From the IMG/VR virus record IMGVR_UViG_3300034106_004144, positions 32,764-96,763 of that record: a stretch of DNA of 64,000 nt, one strand, 5' to 3'. Position numbers and translations under genes: made by a program. Positions within the stretch are counted from its first letter, which is position 1. Each line of letters opens with the position of its first letter. Positions 36,018-45,309 of the stretch are shown one piece after another. The stretch is from a virus. The notes under the pieces were generated by a model. It was not told the origin of the DNA and ran no database searches. It saw nothing but the letters and a program-made list of their open reading frames with translations.

Positions 36018-37109
36018 ATGAGAATAAATCCAGAAGAAAAACAAAAGATATTTAAACAAGTCAAACACAGATTAGGGGCCCCTATTAGAAAAATACAGCT
36101 TGAAGAGGAGCAAATGGATAGTTTATTAGAAATTGCCACAGAAGATTATATTGAATTTATTCAAAACTACATAATCGAACACCAATGGCCCGCTTTGATT
36201 GGGCTAAACGTGTCTGAGGCTGATCTAACTAGAGCTTTTATCACTAGGGGGCAAGATTTTGTGACCCAATATACTTATTCCTATTCAAAAATTGTTGGAC
36301 TTGGCGCTGGAGAAGGTGGCTTTGTTCTTAAAAAAGATTTTATTGAACTAGTTAAAGGTCAACAAATTTATGAGGTGCCAGCAAATCGTGAAATAAATGA
36401 GGTCATGTGGTTTACACCAGCAACTATCGACCAAGCGGTAATCGACCCGTTTATTGGTGTTTGGAGTAATGCGTTTGGTGGTGAATATATTGGTCTTGGT
36501 AGTTATTACATTTTACCAGCGTTTGATATTTTAATGAGAGCGTCAGATAGAAATCTTAAAAACAGAATCGTTAGATCTGAATTAATTTACAAAATAACAA
36601 ACGCCCCAAATGGAAAAAAGTATATACATTTAATGAATACCCCTGGTGATCGTTACGATTTTAGAAGTAGTCTTTTTGACCAGGGTAAGGTTTGGTATTG
36701 GTATTACGACATTAACCCACAAGATAAAGACGCTTGTTTTAGGGCAAATAAAGACATAATAAAATCGCCTATGGATGTACCATTGGATAATATGTCGTTT
36801 GATGATTTAAATGACCCATCAAAAGTTTGGGTTAGACGATATTTTACTGCACTTTGTAAAGAAACCCTTGGTAGGGTTAGAGGTACATTTGGTGGTAAAA
36901 TACCAGTACCAGATGCACAAATGGAAATTGAATATCAGTCATTATTATCTGAAGGTAAAGATGAGATGGTAACTTTAAAAACGGAATTAAGCACTATGTT
37001 AGGTAGGTTAAGTCCACTTGAAATACTTAAAAGAGTTTCTGAAGAAGCTACTTATGTAAACACATCATTAAAATTCAGGGCGTTTCCTAAACCAATTAAA
37101 GTAATTTAA
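36018..37109 (+). CDS. 13: Neck protein, gp13-like
   Basis: 363 aa, somewhat longer than T4 gp13 (309 aa). The C-terminal part is diagnostic: WVRRYFTALCKETLGRVRG, then FGGKIPVPDAQMEIEYQSL and EGKDEMVTLKTELSTML, the usual ending of T4-like neck proteins that close the portal and receive the tail. The N-terminal helix (EQMDSLLEIATEDYIEFIQN) is also family-like. It begins 16 nt after the palindromic late box and is followed 4 nt later by a small structural gene. Confidence 0.75.
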   Translation: MRINPEEKQKIFKQVKHRLGAPIRKIQLEEEQMDSLLEIATEDYIEFIQNYIIEHQWPALIGLNVSEADLTRAFITRGQDFVTQYTYSYSKIVGLGAGEGGFVLKKDFIELVKGQQIYEVPANREINEVMWFTPATIDQAVIDPFIGVWSNAFGGEYIGLGSYYILPAFDILMRASDRNLKNRIVRSELIYKITNAPNGKKYIHLMNTPGDRYDFRSSLFDQGKVWYWYYDINPQDKDACFRANKDIIKSPMDVPLDNMSFDDLNDPSKVWVRRYFTALCKETLGRVRGTFGGKIPVPDAQMEIEYQSLLSEGKDEMVTLKTELSTMLGRLSPLEILKRVSEEATYVNTSLKFRAFPKPIKVI

Positions 37110-37113
37110 TATT

Positions 37114-37440
37114 ATGGCAAATATCACAAAAATAGATTTAACAAGACAGGCTAAATTAAATGAATTAACTTTACCTGAAGTTGAAAACTTAATTGAGGAA
37201 GGTGAAACTCTTTTATATAAAAAAACAGATGGGTCACTAGGTATGGTCACAAAAGAATCTGGGGTTGCTAGTGAAGTTAATCCAGGTGGTGATGTGATAA
37301 AAAATTTACCGATACCCCCACTACCAGTATCATTTCCCGACCCATTTGAGGGGTACGCCCTTACTGTTGTAAGAGATGGTTTTAATTTTAAATTGGTATG
37401 GGCACTTGTTGACACAAATATTGATTATAACACACCATGA
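37114..37440 (+). CDS. Small virion-associated protein, paralogue of the N-terminal domain of the next gene
   Basis: 108 aa. Nearly all of it aligns with residues 12-105 of the following 556-aa protein: shared landmarks are 'EGETLLY...', 'GDVIKNL', 'GYALTVVRDG' and 'FNFKLVWALVDTN'. The overlap with that gene is 4 nt (ATGA). I take it as a free-standing copy of an attachment or trimerisation domain that docks fibre-like proteins to the neck or baseplate. Expression is presumably from the gp13 late promoter. Confidence 0.6.
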   Translation: MANITKIDLTRQAKLNELTLPEVENLIEEGETLLYKKTDGSLGMVTKESGVASEVNPGGDVIKNLPIPPLPVSFPDPFEGYALTVVRDGFNFKLVWALVDTNIDYNTP

Positions 37441-39107
37441 GCGCAGTTTCTAAATTATTTACAACTGAACAATTAAAAATATCACAATTAAATTTTGGTG
37501 ATTTAAATGCTATTTTATCTGATGGCGAAAGTACTATTTACGTTGACGCAAACAATGTTTTAAAAATTGCAACAAAAAATGGTTTGTTAGTTGAAGAAAA
37601 AAATGCGGCGGGTGATGTAATAAAATCATTAGATGCTGACGAATTACCAAGTACTTTTCCTTTGGCAAATACTGGGTATGCGTTAATTGCGGTTCAAGAC
37701 GGTACTAATTTTAAATTAGTTTGGGGTTTAGTTGACACCAATGGTAATTATAATGTGATTGGCGGATCCACAACTTATACTGTGGTGTTCACCGACCCAT
37801 CGGTACAAATATTTAATCCAGCAACCCCAGGCAATTATCCGTTTAATGGTATTATTAATATAACTGTTTCTGGTGATGGCGCACTTGCGGGTAAACGATA
37901 TAGTATTGATGGCGGAACGACATTCACATCAATATTATACACACCAAGCTATGAATGGCAAACACTTGGTAGTTTAACTGGTGAAACATATAATTTAATT
38001 GTTGAAGATGTTAATAACGAAACTTTACATACCGATACCATAACATTAAATCCGCCAGATTATAGCTGGGATTTTATAAGTCAAGGTTTATATACCCCAC
38101 CAGATTTAATCCCAGTTGAACATTTAATTTATAAAAGCGATGATACAAACCCAACTATACCTGGTATCGAAATTCGCGTAAAAGTTATCGTAGAAGATGA
38201 TGGGGCGGATTATTACCCAGCTTTATATAAATACGATTTTTATCTCGATGGCATCTTGATTTTAGATTCGCCTTATACACAAGACACAGAATACGTGATA
38301 AGCTCTGGTGTGGGTACTGGCGAAGGTACTTGGACAGCGGTTGTTACCAGAAAAAACCCAGGTTATGTTCGTTTAGGGGTTTTAAATATATTCAGTTCTC
38401 CAACATATTACCCAAGTGTTTTTACTTGGTCAACCGACAACGGAAATACGTTTTCTTCACCAGCGAATAATACACCACCATTTAGTTTAAATCCAATAAC
38501 AAATGAAATTACTATATCATATTCAGCGGATTCGTTAGATGTTGGGTCAAATAAAACAATATATATGAAAGAAGGTTTTAATATATATCAATATACCCAC
38601 AGTTTAACACAATCACCAATTACATCAGTTGAAATTAATCCTGGTGTGCTCGTTACTGGTACAACTGGCCTCATTAATGATTTTAATTTTTCCAGCTCAT
38701 TTATTTTTAGCGATAGCTACGATATACCAAATATTATACCTAGAAATAGCCCAATGTGGTCAAGTCCTTCACCAGGTGCAACTTTAAGTTTTAAAATTTT
38801 ATATTTGGATACATCTTATTATGGTTCTTTAACAACACAATTATCATTGAGAATTGAAGATATAAATGGAACTTTAGTGGCAACAGAAATTGCGACATTA
38901 TCAAATGACGACCCCATTAATGGACAAGAGTTTTCTTTTAATATACCCAATTTTGACACATTAATTGGCTCTCCACCCACTGGTTTTAGTTTATTTGGAG
39001 AAGTTATCAGGTTTAGATTTACATTTACTCCAGATAATACGGTTATGCCACCGAATCCAGACAACGATATTTTATCTAAATTAAAATTTGTTAAATTTTT
39101 ACCATAA
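37437..39107 (+). CDS. Fibre- or whisker-like structural protein with Ig-like regions
   Basis: 556 aa. Residues 1-105 form the domain duplicated in the preceding gene (GESTIYVDANN, GDVIKSL, FKLVWGLVDTNGNYN). The rest is Ser/Thr/Pro/Asn-rich and strand-like: NGIINITVSGDGALAGKRYS, TGETYNLIVEDVNNETL and similar blocks look like bacterial Ig-type or fibronectin-like beta sandwiches, followed by a C-terminal jelly-roll-like region (NIPNFDTLIG). No catalytic residues are obvious. It is probably a surface-exposed virion protein binding carbohydrates or the host surface. Confidence 0.6.
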   Translation: MSAVSKLFTTEQLKISQLNFGDLNAILSDGESTIYVDANNVLKIATKNGLLVEEKNAAGDVIKSLDADELPSTFPLANTGYALIAVQDGTNFKLVWGLVDTNGNYNVIGGSTTYTVVFTDPSVQIFNPATPGNYPFNGIINITVSGDGALAGKRYSIDGGTTFTSILYTPSYEWQTLGSLTGETYNLIVEDVNNETLHTDTITLNPPDYSWDFISQGLYTPPDLIPVEHLIYKSDDTNPTIPGIEIRVKVIVEDDGADYYPALYKYDFYLDGILILDSPYTQDTEYVISSGVGTGEGTWTAVVTRKNPGYVRLGVLNIFSSPTYYPSVFTWSTDNGNTFSSPANNTPPFSLNPITNEITISYSADSLDVGSNKTIYMKEGFNIYQYTHSLTQSPITSVEINPGVLVTGTTGLINDFNFSSSFIFSDSYDIPNIIPRNSPMWSSPSPGATLSFKILYLDTSYYGSLTTQLSLRIEDINGTLVATEIATLSNDDPINGQEFSFNIPNFDTLIGSPPTGFSLFGEVIRFRFTFTPDNTVMPPNPDNDILSKLKFVKFLP

Positions 39108-39113
39108 TATTAT

Positions 39114-40589
39114 ATGTTTAAAACTGAGTTAGAAAAAGGAACTTACTATGATTTTGTCTTAACAAACGATTGTAGATCATTTAATAGAAATATTAACAAT
39201 AGTCTTTTATTTCATATTGATGTTACGGAAGATTTATGTGATAAATCTGGTTTTAAGTTAAAAGAAGATGTATTGATAAAAAATATATCACTAACTGGTT
39301 ATGATAATTTTTTTATACCAGCAGAAAATTCATTGTCAGGCGTCATAATCGATCCAGAAATTGAATATCAATTTATATCTGGCGACACATTTTGTCTTCA
39401 TGAAGTTTCTGGTTACACAAAAAACCTTAAATATAATATAGAAGAGCACGGGGGTTATAACCAATTAGATGGCGGTTTTTATCAAGGTTTTTTTAAATTA
39501 TTTGGTTATCCAGTTGAATTTTTCCCATCAAGAATGAGAAAGGGGTGGACTGTTAACATGTTATTACATTTACCAACTGGAGCAACGAGTGGGACAACAA
39601 CTGGAGCAACGAGTGGGACAACATTAAATGATATTTTTAACAATCCAGGTTTTGTTTTTTACATTGGAACACGAGCTGAAAATAAATTTTCAGATTTAAC
39701 CGATGTTGAGGTTACAAAATTAAAAGATGATTACTCGTTTCAATTTTTAGACACATATAATTTATATACCGTAAATTATTACACGTTAAACGGTTTACCA
39801 TATACTGGTTATTTTAATTATTATAATGGTATACCTTACATTGGTAGATCGTATAATTCACTAACATCAGTCCCGTTAACATATAACAACAAATATAAAG
39901 ACATTTTAAATAATGCATTGGGTATAAGAATTACACCAGATGGAAGAGTGGGTTATAGGACAATATATGAAACGGATCCTTGCTACACTGGACAAACACA
40001 AGAGGTTAGTGGTATAACAAACAACTCGTTTATTGATTATACATTACTCTGTGATGATTTTACAACACACAAAATTATCACAAAATATTTCACAATTGAA
40101 GATTCGTATACAAAATTACCTGTTGTAAACCTTTCGGACGAAAAATACGTGTTAGTCACAGTTACATTTGAGAGAGATTTTAGTTATGACAATAAGTGTC
40201 AATTAAAATATGGTGAATATAAGAAAGGTGCTTTAAGTATTTTATTAAACGGATTTACGGTTTATCGTAATCATAAATTTACTGAAATTATACCTCATGA
40301 GTTAGACGTTGAATCAAAATATCAAGAAGGTGTTCCTTTTAATATATCATATGGTGGCGGTACACAAGGATTGTATGAAGCGGTTTATTTAGATGGGGCC
40401 AAAGAGGTTGACGGCATACTTGAAAAGTTTTTTGCTGGAACATTTGATGGTGGTGTTAAATTTATCGAAATGTACTCAACCCCATTATATTCTATTGAAA
40501 TAAGGGATACAATTAAAAATAAATTATCAGAATACGATTTATTTTTCCCAAAAGGAGGTAGGCGTGTATTTATTAAAAACATAATCTAA
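39114..40589 (+). CDS. Structural protein, possibly adhesin or neck-fibre component
   Basis: 491 aa, rich in Tyr, Asn and Gly. The N terminus (TYYDFVLTNDCRSFNRNIN) and blocks such as KEDVLIKNISLTGYDNFFIP and KGALSILLNGFTVYRNHKF suggest concanavalin/LamG-like sheets. A tandem duplicated octapeptide TGATSGTT (encoded at 39575-39622) forms a flexible Thr/Gly/Ser loop around residue 160. The gene is the third of the gp13 operon and precedes the 134-aa gene by one overlapping base. Receptor binding is plausible but not shown. Confidence 0.6.
   Translation: MFKTELEKGTYYDFVLTNDCRSFNRNINNSLLFHIDVTEDLCDKSGFKLKEDVLIKNISLTGYDNFFIPAENSLSGVIIDPEIEYQFISGDTFCLHEVSGYTKNLKYNIEEHGGYNQLDGGFYQGFFKLFGYPVEFFPSRMRKGWTVNMLLHLPTGATSGTTTGATSGTTLNDIFNNPGFVFYIGTRAENKFSDLTDVEVTKLKDDYSFQFLDTYNLYTVNYYTLNGLPYTGYFNYYNGIPYIGRSYNSLTSVPLTYNNKYKDILNNALGIRITPDGRVGYRTIYETDPCYTGQTQEVSGITNNSFIDYTLLCDDFTTHKIITKYFTIEDSYTKLPVVNLSDEKYVLVTVTFERDFSYDNKCQLKYGEYKKGALSILLNGFTVYRNHKFTEIIPHELDVESKYQEGVPFNISYGGGTQGLYEAVYLDGAKEVDGILEKFFAGTFDGGVKFIEMYSTPLYSIEIRDTIKNKLSEYDLFFPKGGRRVFIKNII
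39575..39622 (+). repeat. Exact 24-nt tandem duplication inside a structural gene
   Basis: AACTGGAGCAACGAGTGGG followed by ACAAC occurs twice back to back (39575-39598 and 39599-39622) with no differences, adding one extra copy of an 8-residue Thr/Gly/Ser unit. The perfect identity suggests recent slippage or ongoing length variation in an exposed loop. Confidence 0.85.
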
Positions 40590-40993
40590 TGGTATTTTCA
40601 ATAAGACAATATTCAACTTTACCCACATTAAAAATGAGGTTATACCGAGATGGTAGAAACGATTATAATCGTTTTGAGGAGTTATTGGAAAATTCCGTTA
40701 TAACTTTCGCTATGAAAGAAGAAAAAACTGGAATTTATAAAATAGCAAACAAAGAAGCTAAAATTATTTTAAAAGATCCTTGTTCCGAAAATAGTAAAAA
40801 AGAATATTACATAGCGTATGATTTTACCAGTGAAGATACTGAAAAACCTGGGATTTACATAGGCGAGTTCAAAATTAATTTTTTGGATGCAACACTACAA
40901 CCTAATGGCGAACTTATCGTTCCTATCGGCGAACAATTGTATATTCATATCCTTGATTCTTTCGTAAAAAACGACATCACATATATAAATTAA
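40589..40993 (+). CDS. Small structural protein, unknown
   Basis: 134 aa. The pattern KMRLYRDGRNDYNRFEELLE, VITFAMKEEKTGIYKIANKE and IYIGEFKINFLD resembles beta-sandwich domains found in baseplate upper or fibre-base proteins of other phages, in which a 'v-x-F-x-(L/M)-x-d ... G-x-Y-x-a-x-F' rhythm is typical. It starts on the stop codon of the 491-aa gene and ends the gp13 operon, just before the polymerase promoter. The identification is weak. Confidence 0.55.
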   Translation: MVFSIRQYSTLPTLKMRLYRDGRNDYNRFEELLENSVITFAMKEEKTGIYKIANKEAKIILKDPCSENSKKEYYIAYDFTSEDTEKPGIYIGEFKINFLDATLQPNGELIVPIGEQLYIHILDSFVKNDITYIN

Positions 40994-41003
40994 CGGCCAG
41001 GAT

Positions 41004-41034
41004 TTGCTTTTTAATGAATAGTTTACTATCTTTG
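41004..41034 (+). promoter_or_regulatory. Bacteroidota-type promoter of the DNA polymerase gene
   Basis: TTTG ends at 41006, followed by 20 nt and TATCTTTG (41027-41034), a perfect TAnnTTTG -7 box, 20 nt before the ATG at 41055. It marks the switch from the late gp13 operon to replication genes. Confidence 0.8.
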
Positions 41035-41054
41035 TGGCAAATTTGGGGTAAAAT

Positions 41055-44000
41055 ATGTCTGATTATAAAATATCGTTGAGTGAAGTCGAGTCGTTTTTAT
41101 TAGGTCATGATGACGAAAAATATATCGTAAATTTAGAGTACGATAAAGAAACGAATTTAATTTACAAGTTCAAACAACTACCTGACGGTACAAAAACGAC
41201 CGAAACCGAACCGCTTAAGTCCTTTATGTGGATGAAACACCTCGGCGAGTTAAAAGAAAACCTTAATTTTTACGGTAAAAACGACCTGAATATTCAAAAT
41301 GCTAGAAAAGAATACGGTATAACCATAACTGAACTTGATCACCAAAATCACCCTAAGCTTGAGACTGGTTACCAATATTTGGTAACTTGCGATCAGGGGC
41401 ATGAAAGGATGTTGCAGTTTTTTAGAAACGGAGGTCTCTATGGTGGTGTGTATGATAGACGTAATGGTATAAATGAAAACTTCTTGATTTTGAGTCCTAT
41501 TGAGCAATACCTAATATCAACAGGTAAAAGGCTTTTTAAGGGTTATGAGGACTACGATAATCTAGAAAAATTCGTATTCGACTTAGAGACAACTGGCTTG
41601 GATCCTAAAACTTCTAGAATATTTTTAGTTGGTTGTAAGTCAAATAATGGCTTTGAGGAATTGTTTGATTGTGAAACCGATGGTGACAATGCTGACAGAA
41701 GCGAAGTTGCCGCGATAGCTAAATTTTTTGCGGTTATCGATTATTTAAAACCAACAATAATTGGCGGGTACAATAGTGCAAACTTTGACTGGGATTTTAT
41801 TTTTAAAAGATGTGAGATACTTGGTATTGATATAACTAAAATCGCCAAAACACTAAAAAACGGTGAAGTTATTAATAATCGAGATGGTATATTAAAATTG
41901 GGTAATGAGATTGAAAACTATGTCCAAACAAATATGTTTGGATATTCGATTATTGATATCATACACTCAGTTAGACGTGCACAAGCGATTGACTCTAGTA
42001 TGAAATCAGCGTCATTAAAATACGTTTGTAAGTATAATAAAGTAGCAAAAAAGAATCGTGTTTATATTAAAGGTGATAAAATTGGCGCTTTATGGTCTAG
42101 CGATAAAAAATATTATTTTGATGATAAGACTGGTTCTTATTTAGAGATAAAACCAAAATTTGAAAAAATGGATTATATCACAAGAGAAATTGTTCGAGAT
42201 AATCCTAAAAAAATATTTGTTTTCGGTGATAATGATGAGCGTGATGGTTTTGGTGGCCAGGCTGGTCAAATGAGGGGTGAAAAAAATTCAATTGGAATAC
42301 CAACAAAGAAAAAACCAACAATGGATCCCGATGCGTTCTATTGCGATTCCGAATTTGAAGAAAATAAGAAAAAGATTAATTATGCGGTAACGCAAATTTT
42401 ATCAAAAATACGAGATGGTTATAGTGTTGTTTTTCCATCAGATGGTCTTGGTACTGGTTTAGCTGAATTACCAAAAAGAGCGCCAAAAACTTATCAGTTT
42501 TTAGTTGCAAATATTAATGCGATTGAAAAATATATTAACAATGATTGGATTGAAGTCGATGGTAAATATATAGTTAAAAGGTATTTGATGGATGACTTAT
42601 GGGAAACCATGGAAGTTGACAACATCTATAATCAAACATCTTTTATGTTGGCTAAAATGATCCCAACTACATATCAAAGAGTGTCAACTATGGGTACCGC
42701 TGGGTTGTGGAAACTACTAATGTTAACATGGTCTTATGAGAAAAATTTAGCAATACCAGTTTCGGACAGAAAAAGAGATTTTGTTGGTGGTCTATCAAGA
42801 TTATTAAAAGTTGGGTTTTCAAAAGACCTGAGAAAAATGGACTTTAACTCACTATATCCAGCTATACAATTAGCACATGATGTGTTCCCGTCTGTCGATG
42901 TTAGTGGTGTGATGAAATCTTTCTTAAAATATTTCCACTCTGAAAGATTTAAAGCAAAGGACTTGGCTAAAAAATATGGTAAAGAGGGTAATAAACAACT
43001 TGAGTCACTCTACAAAAGAAAACAATTACCGCTTAAAATCTTTATCAACTCGATGTTCGGTGCGCTTGGCGCCCCAAATGCGTTCCCATGGGCTGAAATG
43101 GATGTCGCTGAGGGTATAACATGTAGAGCTAGACAGTACCTCCGCTTAATGGTTAAATTCTTTATGAAAAGGGGTTACCAACCAACTGTACTTGACACTG
43201 ACGGTGTTAACTTCATGGCGCCAAGTACAGGTGAAGAATATTTTTATTATGTGGGTAAAGGTTATAATAGTGAAGTTGTTGCGGGTAAAGAATACAGAGG
43301 TGTACATGCCGTTGTTGCTGAATTTAATGATTTATATATGAAAGGCGAGATGGCACTTGGTTTAGATGGTATGTGGCCAGCGACACTAAATTTAGCTCGT
43401 AAAAACTACGCTCTACTTGAAAATGATGGTAGTATTAGTTTAACTGGAAATACGATTAAATCTAAAAAGCTACCAATTTATATTGAAGAGTTTTTGGATA
43501 AGTCTATTGTTTTACTTTTAAATGGTAAGGGTTATGAATTCGTCCAACTTTACTACGATTACATCGGTAAAATATGTGATAAAAAAATACCTTTGGCTAA
43601 AATCGCAACCAAAGCGAGGGTTAAAAAAACCATCGAGCAATATAGAAACAGAGGTGTTAATAAAAATGGGCAACCGTTACCAAAGCAAGCTCATATGGAA
43701 TTAGCTATTTTAAATAACATATCGGTTAGTTTGGGTGATACACTTTATTATGTAAATAACGGCACAAAAAAATCCCATGGCGATATTCAAACAACTAAAA
43801 AATGCAAACTAAAAGCAGCTGAAGTTAGATTGTATGAAATTAATAATGGTAAATCACCTGGCCCAGAGTATTATGATATAACTGAAAAAATAAATTGCTA
43901 TCTTCTTGATGAAAAACAAATGGAAGTTAACCCAGAAGCCGTTGGGGAATATAATGTTGAAAAATATGTTGCAATGTTTAATTCGAGAATCAAAGGACTT

Positions 44001-44261
44001 TTGGTTAATTTTGATATTAAGGTTAGAAACCAAATACTAATTAACAACCCAGAGGAAAAAAAGAATTGGATGGTTTCTGAACTTGAGATGGTTAATAGCC
44101 AACCAAATAAAGAATCTGATCAAGATACAATTGAAGAGTTGTTCACACCATCTGGTCTTGAAAAAGATTATTGGGGTAGATATAACTATAACCCAGATTT
44201 TTGGTTTACCGATAATACCAGCTTTACTATCCCAGGTTTAGGTCGAGAAGTACCAGTTTAA
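41055..44261 (+). CDS. 43: Family B DNA polymerase (gp43-like) with an inserted domain
   Basis: 1068 aa, versus 898 in T4. Exonuclease motifs: FDLETTGLDP with D176/E178, and NFDWDF near 243-248. Polymerase motifs: A DFNSLYP (596-602), B KIFINSMFGALG (661-672), C LDTDGVNF (713-720). Between exonuclease and palm, residues about 373-492 are a foreign module (KIFVFGDNDERDGFGGQAGQ, IGIPTKKKP, VVFPSDGLGTGLAELPKRAP) that resembles a free-standing phage protein family of unknown function, while flanking polymerase sequence continues normally (WIEVDGKYIVKRYLMDDLWE). All catalytic residues are present, so the enzyme should be active. It has its own host-type promoter. Confidence 0.95.
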   Translation: MSDYKISLSEVESFLLGHDDEKYIVNLEYDKETNLIYKFKQLPDGTKTTETEPLKSFMWMKHLGELKENLNFYGKNDLNIQNARKEYGITITELDHQNHPKLETGYQYLVTCDQGHERMLQFFRNGGLYGGVYDRRNGINENFLILSPIEQYLISTGKRLFKGYEDYDNLEKFVFDLETTGLDPKTSRIFLVGCKSNNGFEELFDCETDGDNADRSEVAAIAKFFAVIDYLKPTIIGGYNSANFDWDFIFKRCEILGIDITKIAKTLKNGEVINNRDGILKLGNEIENYVQTNMFGYSIIDIIHSVRRAQAIDSSMKSASLKYVCKYNKVAKKNRVYIKGDKIGALWSSDKKYYFDDKTGSYLEIKPKFEKMDYITREIVRDNPKKIFVFGDNDERDGFGGQAGQMRGEKNSIGIPTKKKPTMDPDAFYCDSEFEENKKKINYAVTQILSKIRDGYSVVFPSDGLGTGLAELPKRAPKTYQFLVANINAIEKYINNDWIEVDGKYIVKRYLMDDLWETMEVDNIYNQTSFMLAKMIPTTYQRVSTMGTAGLWKLLMLTWSYEKNLAIPVSDRKRDFVGGLSRLLKVGFSKDLRKMDFNSLYPAIQLAHDVFPSVDVSGVMKSFLKYFHSERFKAKDLAKKYGKEGNKQLESLYKRKQLPLKIFINSMFGALGAPNAFPWAEMDVAEGITCRARQYLRLMVKFFMKRGYQPTVLDTDGVNFMAPSTGEEYFYYVGKGYNSEVVAGKEYRGVHAVVAEFNDLYMKGEMALGLDGMWPATLNLARKNYALLENDGSISLTGNTIKSKKLPIYIEEFLDKSIVLLLNGKGYEFVQLYYDYIGKICDKKIPLAKIATKARVKKTIEQYRNRGVNKNGQPLPKQAHMELAILNNISVSLGDTLYYVNNGTKKSHGDIQTTKKCKLKAAEVRLYEINNGKSPGPEYYDITEKINCYLLDEKQMEVNPEAVGEYNVEKYVAMFNSRIKGLLVNFDIKVRNQILINNPEEKKNWMVSELEMVNSQPNKESDQDTIEELFTPSGLEKDYWGRYNYNPDFWFTDNTSFTIPGLGREVPV
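42171..42530 (+). other. Domain insertion in DNA polymerase (DUF7831-like)
   Basis: Encodes residues about 373-492 of the polymerase. Pattern: a strand (KKIFVFGDN), a Gly-rich loop (DGFGGQAGQMRGE), IGIPTKK, a helix (EFEENKKKINYAVTQIL), a strand and loop (VVFPSDGLGTGLAELP) and a final helix (KTYQFLVANI). This matches, to my recollection, a stand-alone domain found in T4-like phages and bacteria and catalogued as a domain of unknown function, distantly like macro domains. No splicing residues are present, so it is not an intein. Confidence 0.7.
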
Positions 44262-44283
44262 TTAACAAATGCATTTTCCTAGA

Positions 44284-44291
44284 TATTTATA
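44284..44291 (+). promoter_or_regulatory. Putative late promoter box
   Basis: The plus strand reads TAGATATTTATAATAAAATA, with TATTTATA at 44284-44291, 17 nt before the ATG at 44309. It opens the operon of small genes 44309-47071. Confidence 0.6.
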
Positions 44292-44308
44292 ATAAAATAT
44301 TAAATAAC

Positions 44309-44839
44309 ATGGAAGATGGTATAAAAGAGTTTGTTAATTTGGATGGTAGTATTATTAGTAGTAAAGTTCCTAATATTGACCCAAAAACCTCTGCCAAAAC
44401 AACGACAGATAAAAGTGTAAGGATGAGAACTCAACCTTATAACTGGACAATATATAACGTAAAATTACAAGAAAAAGAACTACCTTATTCCAACGAAGCT
44501 AATAAAATGGCTAAAGATCCAGAAAGTTTTTACAAATTTTTGGAATCTGTTGGTGAATCTGAAAAATTTGAAGAGTACTTTGAAGCCAAATCAACGCCAG
44601 AATCTAAACTAAAAGAAATTAGTAAGGAAAAAGCGTATAAAATGATGGAGACTCTTTTAGCGAAAAAAAATCAAGTTGGCGATGTTTTAACAAAACAAGT
44701 TCCCACAATCGATGAAATTAAAAATAAAGAAGTTTTATTATTAGATAAACTAACAAAAATCGCCGAGACAATTAAGGAAGTAATGTCTGAGGACGAAAAA
44801 AAAGTTATTTTATCTTATTTCGGTGAAAAGATAAGATAA
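44309..44839 (+). CDS. Unknown protein, late operon
   Basis: 176 aa, not recognised. An N-terminal extended part contains PYNWTIYNVKLQEKELPYS and is followed by highly charged helices (FYKFLESVGESEKFEEYFE, KEISKEKAYKMMETLLAKK, VMSEDEKKVILSYFGEKIR). The mixture of a short conserved aromatic segment and coiled-coil helices suggests a protein-protein adaptor. It is the first gene behind a late-type box and ends 1 nt before the next gene. Confidence 0.6.
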   Translation: MEDGIKEFVNLDGSIISSKVPNIDPKTSAKTTTDKSVRMRTQPYNWTIYNVKLQEKELPYSNEANKMAKDPESFYKFLESVGESEKFEEYFEAKSTPESKLKEISKEKAYKMMETLLAKKNQVGDVLTKQVPTIDEIKNKEVLLLDKLTKIAETIKEVMSEDEKKVILSYFGEKIR

Positions 44840-44840
44840 A

Positions 44841-45308
44841 ATGTCAAACTCAAAATTAATCGGTAAAATATTCCCAGTACCCGAAAAAGTATTGAAAGAG
44901 CTTGGGAAAAACTTAAAAAAATTCTCGGACAAAAGAGAATCTAAAGGTTTTAATCGAGCTATTTTTATTCTTGAAAGAAAGGCTTGCACATATGAGCAAC
45001 TTAAAAGAATAAAAAATTACTTTGATTATATAACTGACGAAAATTATGATGAGATTGAATATTTATTAAATGGTGGGGATGTTATGAAAAATTGGGTTAA
45101 TTATACTTTAGATCAAGCAAGAAAAAGTGTTTATGGTACAAAATCAGCTAGAAAAAACGCTGGAATGGAAAACCAATTTAGGTCTGACGCTGAAGACAAC
45201 GTGAATCCAGTTACACCAACATTAAAATCAACACCAGAATTTATGTCAACATCAGAGTTGATGGAAGAAGTAAATAAAATAAAAGAAATATACAAAAATT
45301 TAAATTAA
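44841..45308 (+). CDS. Unknown basic protein, late operon
   Basis: 155 aa, not recognised. The first 30 residues are Lys-rich (IGKIFPVPEKVLKELGKNLK), followed by a helical middle (AIFILERKACTYEQLKRIKN) and a segment KNWVNYTLDQARKSVYGTKS that looks conserved. The tail is Thr/Pro/Ser-rich and ends in an acidic helix (SELMEEVNKIKEIYKNL). Start is at AAAATG without a Shine-Dalgarno sequence. The gene is in the middle of a tightly packed late operon; a head or packaging role is possible but not supported by any motif. Confidence 0.6.
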   Translation: MSNSKLIGKIFPVPEKVLKELGKNLKKFSDKRESKGFNRAIFILERKACTYEQLKRIKNYFDYITDENYDEIEYLLNGGDVMKNWVNYTLDQARKSVYGTKSARKNAGMENQFRSDAEDNVNPVTPTLKSTPEFMSTSELMEEVNKIKEIYKNLN

Positions 45309-45309
45309 A

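Noticed and set aside
42171-42530. Intein or intron in the DNA polymerase gene
   Set aside because: No Cys/Ser at the left junction, no terminal His-Asn, no homing endonuclease motifs and the frame continues through; a domain insertion explains it better.
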